Part shown: piece by piece, positions 1 through 4,133 of the stretch | Position numbering within the stretch: the first letter of the stretch is position 1 | Layout: each line of letters starts with the position of its first letter | DNA from: Nitrososphaerota archaeon | Lineage (GTDB): Archaea > Thermoproteota > Nitrososphaeria > Nitrososphaerales > Gagatemarchaeaceae | Direction: 5' to 3' | NCBI GenBank assembly: GCA_003135575.1 | Contig: PLCG01000080.1 | Span: 1 to 5,189, forward strand | DNA: 5,189 nt | Notes under the pieces: model-generated | The model's input: the letters and a program-made list of their open reading frames with translations, nothing else | Told to the model about the DNA's origin: nothing | Database searches by the model: none | Translations under genes and position numbers: made by a program

Positions 1-327
1 GACGACCTCGACGTCCGTGATCAGAGGAGGCGTCTTCACCGAGGTCACGAGACCAAGTTGGTCTGCGAACGCGAGTATGATGTAGCCGACAGAGCCGATG
101 ATGGTAAGGATAGACGCTACCCTCGGCTTGAAGCCGACCAGGATGAGCGCGAGGATGTTGAGGATCAACCCGCCGAAGAGAAGGCCCAGCCACGGCGCAG
201 ACGCGGGATTACCTAGGATTGCCGACCCTCTGGTCTCGAAGCCGAGCGGAGAAAGGAGAAAGTCGCAGAAGACGAACACGAGCAACAGGACGGCGAGGAT
301 CTTGCCGTTGCGCGAGAGCCTCATCAT
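1..327 (-). CDS. Multi-pass membrane protein of unknown function, partial (C-terminus outside the window)
   Basis: This reading frame is open from the ATG at 327 to the window edge, giving 109 residues with no stop. It starts MMRLSRNGKI and has three strongly hydrophobic stretches: about residues 9-27, 44-66 and 70-90. Short polar links carry charges (K67, R69). The pattern of a short basic N-terminus followed by closely packed helices is that of an integral membrane protein. The start is well fixed: an in-frame TAG lies three codons upstream of the ATG at 327, and only a second ATG (324) competes. The region looks coding because hydrophobic codons are consistent throughout, while the opposite strand gives an arginine/serine-rich shadow. 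It is divergent from the HxlR regulator, which may control it. I do not recognise the family and assign no function. Confidence 0.72.
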   Translation of the reverse strand, partial: MMRLSRNGKILAVLLLVFVFCDFLLSPLGFETRGSAILGNPASAPWLGLLFGGLILNILALILVGFKPRVASILTIIGSVGYIILAFADQLGLVTSVKTPPLITDVEVV

Positions 328-359
328 CGACCACTATCCGCCCCGATCCAGTGGTCGCT

Positions 360-371
360 TACATTCATGTA
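360..371. promoter_or_regulatory. Candidate operator: palindrome TACATTCATGTA in the divergent intergenic region
   Basis: TACAT and ATGTA are perfect inverted arms separated by TC. The site lies between the start of the leftward membrane gene (327) and the TATA-like box of the rightward HxlR gene (391-399). HxlR/YodB-type dimers are known to bind short palindromes with TAC...GTA ends, so this is a plausible site for the adjacent regulator. It also overlaps the only weakly AT-rich stretch at a suitable distance for the leftward promoter. Binding is an inference; a 5-bp-arm palindrome can arise by chance. Confidence 0.35.
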
Positions 372-390
372 GGTGCTACCGAATGGAAAG

Positions 391-399
391 CATTTAAGG
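391..399 (+). promoter_or_regulatory. TATA-like box of the HxlR gene
   Basis: CATTTAAGG is an AT-rich island in GC-rich surroundings, centred about 29 nt before the TTG at 424. This is the spacing expected between an archaeal TATA box and the first base of a leaderless mRNA. It favours 424 over the upstream GTG at 373, which would put the box inside the coding region. On the other strand the same island reads CCTTAAATG and might serve the leftward gene with a leader of roughly 40 nt. Confidence 0.45.
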
Positions 400-423
400 C
401 CCAGCTATCCAAATCTAACCAAC

Positions 424-831
424 TTGCTAGAAGGAAAGTATCTCGCCGCAATCTATGCTGACCCAAACCACCGGTCGTGCCCCATCGAGCAGACCTTCAG
501 GATAGTAGGAAAGAAATGGACCGTCCTAGTCTTGCGTGAGTTGTTCTTCGGAGCGAATAGGTTCGGCCGGATCAAGACCGGGGTAGGGAGCATCAACCCG
601 AAAGTGCTGTCGAACCGGCTAAAGGATTTGGAAGACGCCGGGATGATCAAGAGGGACGTCACCCCGGGGCGGCCGGTCCAGATAGAATACACCCTCACCG
701 AAAAGGGGACGAACATCCTCCCGTTTCTCTTCTCCGCCGCAAAGTACTCGATGGGGAATTGCCCGGAGGTAGTCTTCAAGGACGGCAAGTCTTACACCGC
801 GGAAGAGATACTGAGAAAGATGTCCAGCTGA
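424..831 (+). CDS. HxlR-family winged helix-turn-helix transcriptional regulator
   Basis: This 135-residue protein has the full HxlR signature. CPIEQTFRIVGKKWTVLVLR spans residues 19-38, including the hallmark Cys19. It is followed by a recognition-helix region with INPKVLSNRLKDLEDAGMIK (57-76). The wing, with PGRPVQIEYTLTEKG, lies at about 81-95, and a C-terminal dimerisation helix follows. HxlR proteins are DNA-binding dimers that often use the N-terminal Cys to sense electrophiles, quinones or redox stress. That is family knowledge; the inducer here is unknown. A second Cys is at 113. The frame has no ATG before the conserved core. I chose TTG 424 because it gives a typical family length and sits about 29 nt after a TATA-like box; GTG 373 is the alternative and adds 17 residues. 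The gene is divergent from the membrane protein at 1-327 and may regulate it and itself. The family assignment is sure; the start is not. Confidence 0.93.
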   Translation: MLEGKYLAAIYADPNHRSCPIEQTFRIVGKKWTVLVLRELFFGANRFGRIKTGVGSINPKVLSNRLKDLEDAGMIKRDVTPGRPVQIEYTLTEKGTNILPFLFSAAKYSMGNCPEVVFKDGKSYTAEEILRKMSS

Positions 832-876
832 CTCTCCGAGAGCAAGAGCATCCGCTCGCCCGACTCATGAGGAAGA

Positions 877-886
877 GCTTTTATCG
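877..886 (+). promoter_or_regulatory. TATA-like box upstream of the 55-residue membrane protein gene
   Basis: GCTTTTATCG is the only AT-rich box between the HxlR stop (831) and the small ORF starting at 937. It would place a transcript start near 908 and a leader of about 28 nt. This suggests the small gene is transcribed independently of the HxlR gene. No good Shine-Dalgarno sequence precedes the ATG, so the leader is somewhat at odds with the leaderless pattern elsewhere. Confidence 0.35.
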
Positions 887-936
887 GCGAGCCATCCTTC
901 TAGGTCAAGGTCTTCGGGTCAGGCACTTTGTCAGTC

Positions 937-1104
937 ATGAAATCGGCGGTCGCGATGCTGATGGGGGTCGTCATCCTGGTCGCGGACATCTACTGGACCT
1001 ACACGAGCTACACCGACGTGACATGGCTGTTGTTGGGCATCATAATCGCCGTCGCCGACTTGATCTGGCTGGCAATAGACGTCAGCTACCTGAAGGGAGC
1101 CTAG
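937..1104 (+). CDS. Small two-helix membrane protein, function unknown
   Basis: ATG 937 to TAG 1102-1104 encodes 55 residues starting MKSAVAMLMG. Two transmembrane segments are evident, about residues 4-20 and 29-48. Between them is a polar aromatic turn rich in Tyr, Thr and Ser (YWTYTSYTDVTW, 19-30), and the protein ends YLKGA. Acidic residues sit at or within the helices (D17, D41, D48), with the repeated pattern VAD at 15-17 and 39-41. The two halves resemble each other (LVADIYW versus AVADLIW), so the protein may be an internal duplication of one helix. TTG 928 is an alternative in-frame start. The gene is convergent with the prenyltransferase, with 29 bp between the stops. I do not recognise the family. 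Hydrophobic composition, a clean start and a TATA-like box upstream support a real gene. Confidence 0.65.
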   Translation: MKSAVAMLMGVVILVADIYWTYTSYTDVTWLLLGIIIAVADLIWLAIDVSYLKGA

Positions 1105-1108
1105 GCTC
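1097..1108. repeat. Perfect 12-bp palindrome over the stop of the small membrane gene
   Basis: GAGCCTAGGCTC reads identically on both strands and covers the TAG stop at 1102-1104. A G-T wobble and a further G-C pair at the flanks (1095-1110) would extend a potential RNA pairing. It has no loop and no T-run follows, so it is not a standard terminator. It lies in the short gap between convergent genes and could act on both transcripts or be chance. Confidence 0.3.
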
Positions 1109-1133
1109 TCAAAGGGCCACGCAACTCATGAAG

Positions 1134-2048
1134 TCATAGGACGAACTTCAGGACCAGTCCGAGAATCACGTAGCCCGCAAGCAGCGCCACCCCTGAGAAC
1201 AGGGTCGTCATGACCATCGAGGCCATGCCAGGGATGAGCTCCATCGTCTTGTCGTAGTTCTGGCTGAGAAGCTTGACCGTCGTCCTCGCCTTTGGAATCG
1301 TCACAAGAACGAGCAGCGCCGCAGGGCTTACGGCACCCACTAGCACGGCGACCACCGGAATCGCGTAGGCCGAAATCATCAGCGCCTTGAAGCGGCCGGC
1401 TGCTGTAGCTTTTCCCCACCTTGCGACGAGCTGGTTCCGCCCCTTGCTCTTGTCGGCCTCCGTGTCCGGGAACTCGTTCACGTAGAGGATCCCCGCGGTA
1501 AAGATCCCCAGCGGCAGACCCACAAGGATGGGCTCGACGGCGATAGTCCCCGTCTGGACGAAGTAGGTCCCCAAGACAAGGAGCGGGCCGAAGTTCAGGC
1601 CCGTGATGAGCTCCCCGAGGCCCACTTTGGAGGTCACCGACGAGTAGGAGACCACTGACAGCGCCGCGATCGCCACGATTGCGATCAGGAGGGGGCTGAA
1701 CGCGAATTGCTCGATGAAGTACCCTCCGATTGTGACTCCGACTCCCAAAAACAGGACGCCCATGCCGAGGACGCTTGACGGGCTCATGAGCTTGCTCGGG
1801 AGGATGGTGCTTCCGCCGCTGAATGGGGTGGGCGTGGTGGCAAGGTCGATTCCGCTCTTAAAGTCGAAATAGTCGTTGAGCACGTTGACGCTCGCGTGGA
1901 GGCTGACGACCCCTGCGATGGTCAGGACCGCATACAATGGGTTGAAGTGGCCCTGTGACCAGGCGATCGCAAGCCCTACGGGGACGAAGATGACGGGCAG
2001 CAGGAGGAATGGCGCCCTGAGCTCGCGCACCCAGACCGGATGGGGCAA
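1134..2048 (-). CDS. menA: UbiA-superfamily prenyltransferase, MenA-type (1,4-dihydroxy-2-naphthoate polyprenyltransferase-like)
   Basis: This 304-residue integral membrane enzyme of the UbiA superfamily has about eight or nine helices. The family attaches a polyprenyl chain from its diphosphate to an aromatic ring; MenA does this to dihydroxynaphthoate, the membrane step of menaquinone synthesis. Both Mg-diphosphate aspartate motifs are present. The first is NVLNDYFDFKSGID at residues 55-68 (N58, D59, D62, D68). The second is NEFPDTEADKSKGRNQLVAR at 191-210 (D195, D199). The stretch GELITGLNFGPLLVLGTYFV at 145-164 is characteristic of the MenA branch rather than of heme O synthase or geranylgeranylglyceryl synthases. 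Length is normal for MenA. The start is a TTG at 2048, 17 nt after the stop of the PAS gene; the N-terminus MPHPVWVRELRAPF fits the family, and no ATG precedes it. Co-transcription with the PAS gene is likely. The exact quinone substrate is inferred. Confidence 0.88.
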   Translation of the reverse strand: MPHPVWVRELRAPFLLLPVIFVPVGLAIAWSQGHFNPLYAVLTIAGVVSLHASVNVLNDYFDFKSGIDLATTPTPFSGGSTILPSKLMSPSSVLGMGVLFLGVGVTIGGYFIEQFAFSPLLIAIVAIAALSVVSYSSVTSKVGLGELITGLNFGPLLVLGTYFVQTGTIAVEPILVGLPLGIFTAGILYVNEFPDTEADKSKGRNQLVARWGKATAAGRFKALMISAYAIPVVAVLVGAVSPAALLVLVTIPKARTTVKLLSQNYDKTMELIPGMASMVMTTLFSGVALLAGYVILGLVLKFVL

Positions 2049-2065
2049 CCGCCGTCTTCCCTTGA

Positions 2066-2410
2066 CTAGAGATTCCTGATCGGCCGAGTCAGGCCCATGT
2101 AGCCGGTTATCTCATTGCCGCGCTTCAGCGGCCGCACCGTCAAGAGTCCGATGAACTTCGAGCCATCCTTCCTCACCAACGTGACCTGCTCCTCGAACTT
2201 CCCGGTCTCGGCCGCCGTCTTCAGGAGCCTCGGGACTAGTGTCGGGACCGCGGCAGGCTCGTGAAAGAGAGTAACCCTCTGTTTGCCCACCACCTCGTCG
2301 GCGCTCCAGCCGAAGAGCTTTGACGCCCCTATCCCGTATTCTGTGATCAAGCCCGTGTTGTCACAGGCAATCCCGGAATTCGTTTCGAGATGTTCACCTT
2401 GGTTTGTCAT
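2066..2410 (-). CDS. Single PAS-domain protein
   Basis: From ATG 2410 this encodes 114 residues, almost entirely one PAS domain. Visible landmarks (numbered from that ATG) are the N-terminal strand IACDNTGLITEYGIGASKLF at about 14-33, the GWSADEVVGK segment at 34-43 that precedes the F-alpha region, and EEQVTLVRKDGSKFIGLLTV at 73-92. The last strands contain GNEITGYMGLTRPIR. No histidine kinase, DNA-binding or GGDEF output domain is attached, so it probably acts as a stand-alone sensor or protein-interaction module. A cofactor (flavin, heme, quinone) cannot be read from the sequence. GTG 2416 is an alternative start, two codons upstream and about 26 nt after the TATA-like box. The gene precedes the MenA-type gene by 17 nt on the same strand, suggesting an operon and perhaps a link to redox or quinone status; that link is inference. 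Confidence 0.87.
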   Translation of the reverse strand: MTNQGEHLETNSGIACDNTGLITEYGIGASKLFGWSADEVVGKQRVTLFHEPAAVPTLVPRLLKTAAETGKFEEQVTLVRKDGSKFIGLLTVRPLKRGNEITGYMGLTRPIRNL

Positions 2411-2430
2411 TACCACGGTCTAGTGGTAAT
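2409..2430. promoter_or_regulatory. Candidate operator: perfect 8-bp inverted repeat at the PAS gene start
   Basis: The arms ATTACCAC (2409-2416) and GTGGTAAT (2423-2430) are exact reverse complements around the 6-bp spacer GGTCTA. On the minus strand the repeat lies between the TATA-like box (2438-2446) and the PAS start codons, covering the expected transcription start and overlapping the ATG. A dimeric regulator bound here would block initiation. If transcribed, the repeat could also form a stem at the mRNA 5' end. The regulator is not identified. Confidence 0.5.
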
Positions 2431-2437
2431 ACGGGTA

Positions 2438-2446
2438 GATTAAGTC
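2438..2446 (-). promoter_or_regulatory. TATA-like box of the PAS-menA transcript
   Basis: On the minus strand this reads GACTTAATC, centred about 26 nt upstream of GTG 2416 and 32 nt upstream of ATG 2410. Either would give a leaderless or nearly leaderless mRNA. The box is followed directly by the inverted repeat at 2409-2430. The same 8-mer (GATTAAGT on the plus strand) recurs at 2497-2504, within an imperfect CAACT...AGTTG stem at 2492-2506, for which I see no role. Confidence 0.42.
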
Positions 2447-2533
2447 TTCCGCAATGATTCAGCGTGAGGATCAACTCGCTACCCTATCTCGCAACTGATT
2501 AAGTTGGCCCGACATTCAGATTCCGAGCAACCC

Positions 2534-2541
2534 CTAAAATA
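2534..2541 (+). promoter_or_regulatory. TATA-like box of the 71-residue membrane protein gene
   Basis: CTAAAATA is the strongest AT-rich box between the divergent genes and lies about 35 nt before ATG 2573. This predicts a transcript start near 2565 and a leader of under 10 nt. The purine-rich stretch just before the ATG (ACGAGAAGAAA) is not a convincing Shine-Dalgarno sequence. Confidence 0.45.
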
Positions 2542-2572
2542 GCTGCTCTGCCCGTATCGAAACGAGAAGAAA

Positions 2573-2788
2573 ATGAGAAGAGCAATCCCGATATTCTTTG
2601 GGGTCGTACTCACGCTCATCGGAATTGGATGGGCCTCACAGGGGGCAGGGATCATGGGCGGGAGCAGCCTGATGGACAACAACCCGACATTCATCTACTT
2701 GGGCGGAGCTCTGGCAGTCGTCGGTATCGCACTGGTCGCCTTCGGGGCTGTCTCGAAGACGAGGGCCGGCACCACTACAGCGATGTAG
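2573..2788 (+). CDS. Small two-helix membrane protein, function unknown
   Basis: ATG 2573 to TAG 2786-2788 encodes 71 residues. Helix 1 is about residues 5-21 and helix 2 about 41-60. The link between them is GIGWASQGAGIMGGSSLMDN (17-36), and the tail is short and basic (SKTRAGTTTAM). The pattern of a first helix ending in W-x-x-QG, then a Gly/Ser/Met-rich loop and a second Gly-rich helix occurs in a common class of small uncharacterised membrane proteins in actinobacteria and archaea. I recall that resemblance only loosely and give no family name. A TATA-like box at 2534-2541 and divergence from the PAS gene support independent expression. The other overlapping frames are basic, low-complexity shadows. 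Confidence 0.75.
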   Translation: MRRAIPIFFGVVLTLIGIGWASQGAGIMGGSSLMDNNPTFIYLGGALAVVGIALVAFGAVSKTRAGTTTAM

Positions 2789-2890
2789 TGCTCCCTTCGA
2801 GTCCGAAACAGGTGGACGTAGTCACCTGGTGGTTGCGGCGTGGGGGAATGTAGTCACCCAAATGACAGACTCAAGTGCATGTAGTCACCT
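2783..2890. repeat. Array of short direct repeats (GTAGTCACC), period 31-33 bp
   Basis: GTAGTCACC occurs at 2818-2826, 2850-2858 and 2881-2889, with steps of 32 and 31 bp. The last two copies extend leftward to ATGTAGTCACC. A degenerate member, ATGTAGTG, lies at 2783-2790, 33 bp before the first full copy, at the end of the small membrane gene. The first full copy is also part of an inverted repeat, CAGGTG (2809-2814) and CACCTG (2823-2828). The spacers differ from each other and the repeat is far too short for CRISPR. The steps are close to three helical turns, so the copies would face the same side of the DNA. The array ends about 30 bp before the TATA-like box of the methyltransferase gene, which suggests binding sites for a regulator. 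Confidence 0.6.
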
Positions 2891-2920
2891 AGGGATCCAA
2901 GGATGATTCCACGCCCGGAT

Positions 2921-2930
2921 GCTTATCTAA
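2921..2930 (+). promoter_or_regulatory. TATA-like box of the methyltransferase gene
   Basis: GCTTATCTAA is centred about 27 nt before the TTG start at 2953, the classic archaeal TATA-to-start distance. This implies a leaderless mRNA beginning with UUG. It supports TTG 2953 as the true start and places the direct repeats at 2818-2890 directly upstream of the core promoter. Confidence 0.5.
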
Positions 2931-2952
2931 GGCAGGAACCAATCGGCAATAA

Positions 2953-3441
2953 TTGAATTACACTGAGCCGCACGTCCCGACCCCCGAGGACATCATCCCA
3001 ACGATGCTCTCCCTCGCCTCGGTGAAACCTGGCGAGGCTGTCTTCGACCTCGGCTCGGGCGACGCCAGGATAGTGATAGTTGCCGCTAGGGACTTTCGCG
3101 CCAGGGCGGTGGGCGTGGAGACAAGGAAGCGCTTGGTCAAGGCATCCCGCCAAAAAATCAGGGAACTCGGGCTCTCTAAGCAGGCCAGCATAACCTGCCG
3201 AAACTTCAAGAAAGTCAGCCTGAGGAAGGTCGACGTCCTCTGCACGTACCTCTCGAGCTACACCCTAAACCTGCTCACGCCGAAGTTCATGGAGGAGCTG
3301 AGACCAGGCGCTAGGCTCGTGAACTTCGACTACCCCGTGCCGGCCTGGAAGGCGACTAAGGAGATAGAGGTCATACCCAAGGGCTGGACCAAGCCGCATT
3401 CGATCTACTTGTATGTGGTCCCTGCGACTTCCAACAATTAG
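2953..3441 (+). CDS. SAM-dependent methyltransferase, aKMT-like (archaeal protein-lysine methyltransferase family)
   Basis: This 162-residue class I methyltransferase has the compact architecture of the crenarchaeal aKMT enzymes, which methylate lysines on many proteins including chromatin-associated ones. The family's N-terminal substrate/SAM lid region appears as HVPTPEDIIPTML (7-19). SAM motif I is VFDLGSGDAR (30-39), and the acidic residue ending strand 2 is E56 in AVGVE. Later family positions are also present: ASITCRNF (78-85), KFMEELRPGARLVN (111-124) and the C-terminal strand HSIYLYVV (149-156). Length matches aKMT of about 160 residues. Two differences are visible: motif I has GSGDA where GCGDG is usual, and TYLSSYTLN (98-106) replaces the more hydrophobic motif IV segment. 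TTG 2953 gives the normal family N-terminus and lies 27 nt after a TATA-like box. The gene is convergent with the DUF4260 gene, with 7 bp between the stops. The protein target is unknown. Confidence 0.86.
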   Translation: MNYTEPHVPTPEDIIPTMLSLASVKPGEAVFDLGSGDARIVIVAARDFRARAVGVETRKRLVKASRQKIRELGLSKQASITCRNFKKVSLRKVDVLCTYLSSYTLNLLTPKFMEELRPGARLVNFDYPVPAWKATKEIEVIPKGWTKPHSIYLYVVPATSNN

Positions 3442-3448
3442 CCCGTCA

Positions 3449-3841
3449 TTATCTCGAGCTTGACCGGAGGCCGTATCCGATCGCCCTGTCTGCGGTGATG
3501 TGTCCGAGCCACCCGAGGATGGGCCAGTAAGGAGCTCCGAAGACCAGCCACGACAAGGCGAACGCAAATCCCCAAATGAGAAAAGTGTGGACCGTGTTGT
3601 AGAGGTAGCTTCCCCACGTCGGCCATTCCTTCCTTTTCGAGGAGATCCCGATGGGTATGAATGCGACCAGGTCAGGGAAGAGTATCCAGAAAAAGGTCGA
3701 CGCCCAGTCAAGGCCTCCCAGGTAGAGCCACCTGTAGATGAGAAAGACCAGGATAGCAATTGTGACCACCGCATATTCGAGCCTGTAGAGCTTAGAGCTT
3801 GCCGCCTGGAAATCCGGCCCGAATCCTCCTCCTTGGCTCAT
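3449..3841 (-). CDS. DUF4260-family small integral membrane protein
   Basis: The 130-residue protein has the features I associate with DUF4260. It has RLEY (20-23) opening the first helix, FPDL (55-58) at the end of the second, and YNTVHTF (81-87). The most conserved block is WLGHITADRAIGYGLR (111-126), where the family usually reads HIGxDRxxGYGLK. About four hydrophobic segments are seen: roughly 23-39, 46-64, 84-101 and 104-115. The N-terminal extension MSQGGGFGPDFQAASSK is Gly/Ser-rich and probably cytoplasmic. The function of the family is not known; conserved His and Asp within the membrane-facing C-terminal block hint at an active or ligand site, which is inference. ATG 3841 is 27 nt after a TATA-like box, so the mRNA is probably leaderless. 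Confidence 0.87.
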   Translation of the reverse strand: MSQGGGFGPDFQAASSKLYRLEYAVVTIAILVFLIYRWLYLGGLDWASTFFWILFPDLVAFIPIGISSKRKEWPTWGSYLYNTVHTFLIWGFAFALSWLVFGAPYWPILGWLGHITADRAIGYGLRSSSR

Positions 3842-3861
3842 TCGAGAGCCGCTCGAGAGCC
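3842..3861 (-). promoter_or_regulatory. Tandem 9-bp direct repeat between TATA box and start codon of the DUF4260 gene
   Basis: On the minus strand GGCTCTCGA occurs twice with a 2-bp spacer, an 11-bp period close to one helical turn. The second copy abuts the ATG at 3841 directly. The repeat fills the interval between the TATA-like box and the start codon, overlapping the expected transcription start. That is a typical position for a repressor site; it could also be a simple local duplication. Confidence 0.45.
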
Positions 3862-3863
3862 CG

Positions 3864-3873
3864 AATAATATTA
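3864..3873 (-). promoter_or_regulatory. TATA-like box of the DUF4260 gene
   Basis: AATAATATTA (TAATATTATT on the minus strand) is the most AT-rich decamer in the intergenic region and is centred about 27 nt upstream of ATG 3841. It is the clearest archaeal core promoter in the window. It shows that the DUF4260 gene is transcribed separately from the DUF4258/DUF2283 pair that lies upstream on the same strand. Confidence 0.6.
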
Positions 3874-3935
3874 GGCTTCAACCATAGGCGGCGCGCTGGG
3901 CTCAGCCCGCAGTAATCGGTTGCGCAGGTACCCGC

Positions 3936-4133
3936 TTAGGGGTTTACGGCGATTTGCGTGAGCTGCTTCAACACCCCTTTTTTCCTAATGCCCCAGAGCT
4001 CTATGCCCATGACTTCCCCTTTCTCGTCGAGCTCCACGATGACATTGTCTTCGACTTCCTTGACGGTCTCGGCCGGCCCGTTCTTGAAGTGCATGTAGAG
4101 AACATCGTCCTCAGAGTCATAACTTACCTTCAT
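3936..4133 (-). CDS. DUF2283-family protein, putative antitoxin of a DUF4258/DUF2283 pair
   Basis: The 65-residue protein reads like a complete DUF2283 domain. It has MKVSYDSEDDVLYMHF (1-16), an acidic middle (ETVKEVEDN, 22-30), VIVELDEKGEVMGIEL (31-46), and a basic amphipathic tail (RKKGVLKQL). DUF2283 proteins are short beta-rich proteins often encoded next to DUF4258 or related RelE-like proteins and predicted as antitoxins; that role is family inference, not shown here. The start is decided by the ATG at 4133-4131, which overlaps the TGA of the preceding gene in an ATGA arrangement and gives the canonical N-terminus. An in-frame TTG at 4148 would add five residues and is less likely. The overlap implies translational coupling, with the putative toxin encoded first. 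No promoter or terminator is evident; a GGGCT/AGCCC stem lies at 3898-3908 downstream. Confidence 0.86.
   Translation of the reverse strand: MKVSYDSEDDVLYMHFKNGPAETVKEVEDNVIVELDEKGEVMGIELWGIRKKGVLKQLTQIAVNP

Noticed and set aside
98..461. Two rightward arginine/serine-rich open frames across the left edge
   Set aside because: They oppose a hydrophobic membrane-protein frame on the minus strand and lack any recognisable domain; their composition is typical of GC-rich antisense shadows.
832..850. CTCTCCGAGAG stem just after the HxlR stop as a terminator
   Set aside because: Only 4-bp arms with a 3-base loop and no following T-run; too weak to call.
759..1139. Rightward 126-codon frame overlapping the end of the HxlR gene and the small membrane gene
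   Set aside because: Arg/His-rich low-information sequence, out of frame with the better supported 55-residue membrane protein, and overlapping the HxlR coding end.
2783..2890. Possible CRISPR array
   Set aside because: Repeats are only 9-11 bp, there are three good copies, and the spacing leaves about 21 bp; no cas genes are nearby.
3265..3774. Minus-strand 169-codon frame overlapping the methyltransferase and DUF4260 genes
   Set aside because: It overlaps two genes with recognised families in other frames and has a Ser/Arg-rich composition without any motif.
3898..3908. GGGCT-C-AGCCC stem downstream of the DUF2283 gene as a terminator
   Set aside because: A one-base loop and no T-run on the transcribed strand; archaeal terminators rely mainly on T-runs, which are absent here.
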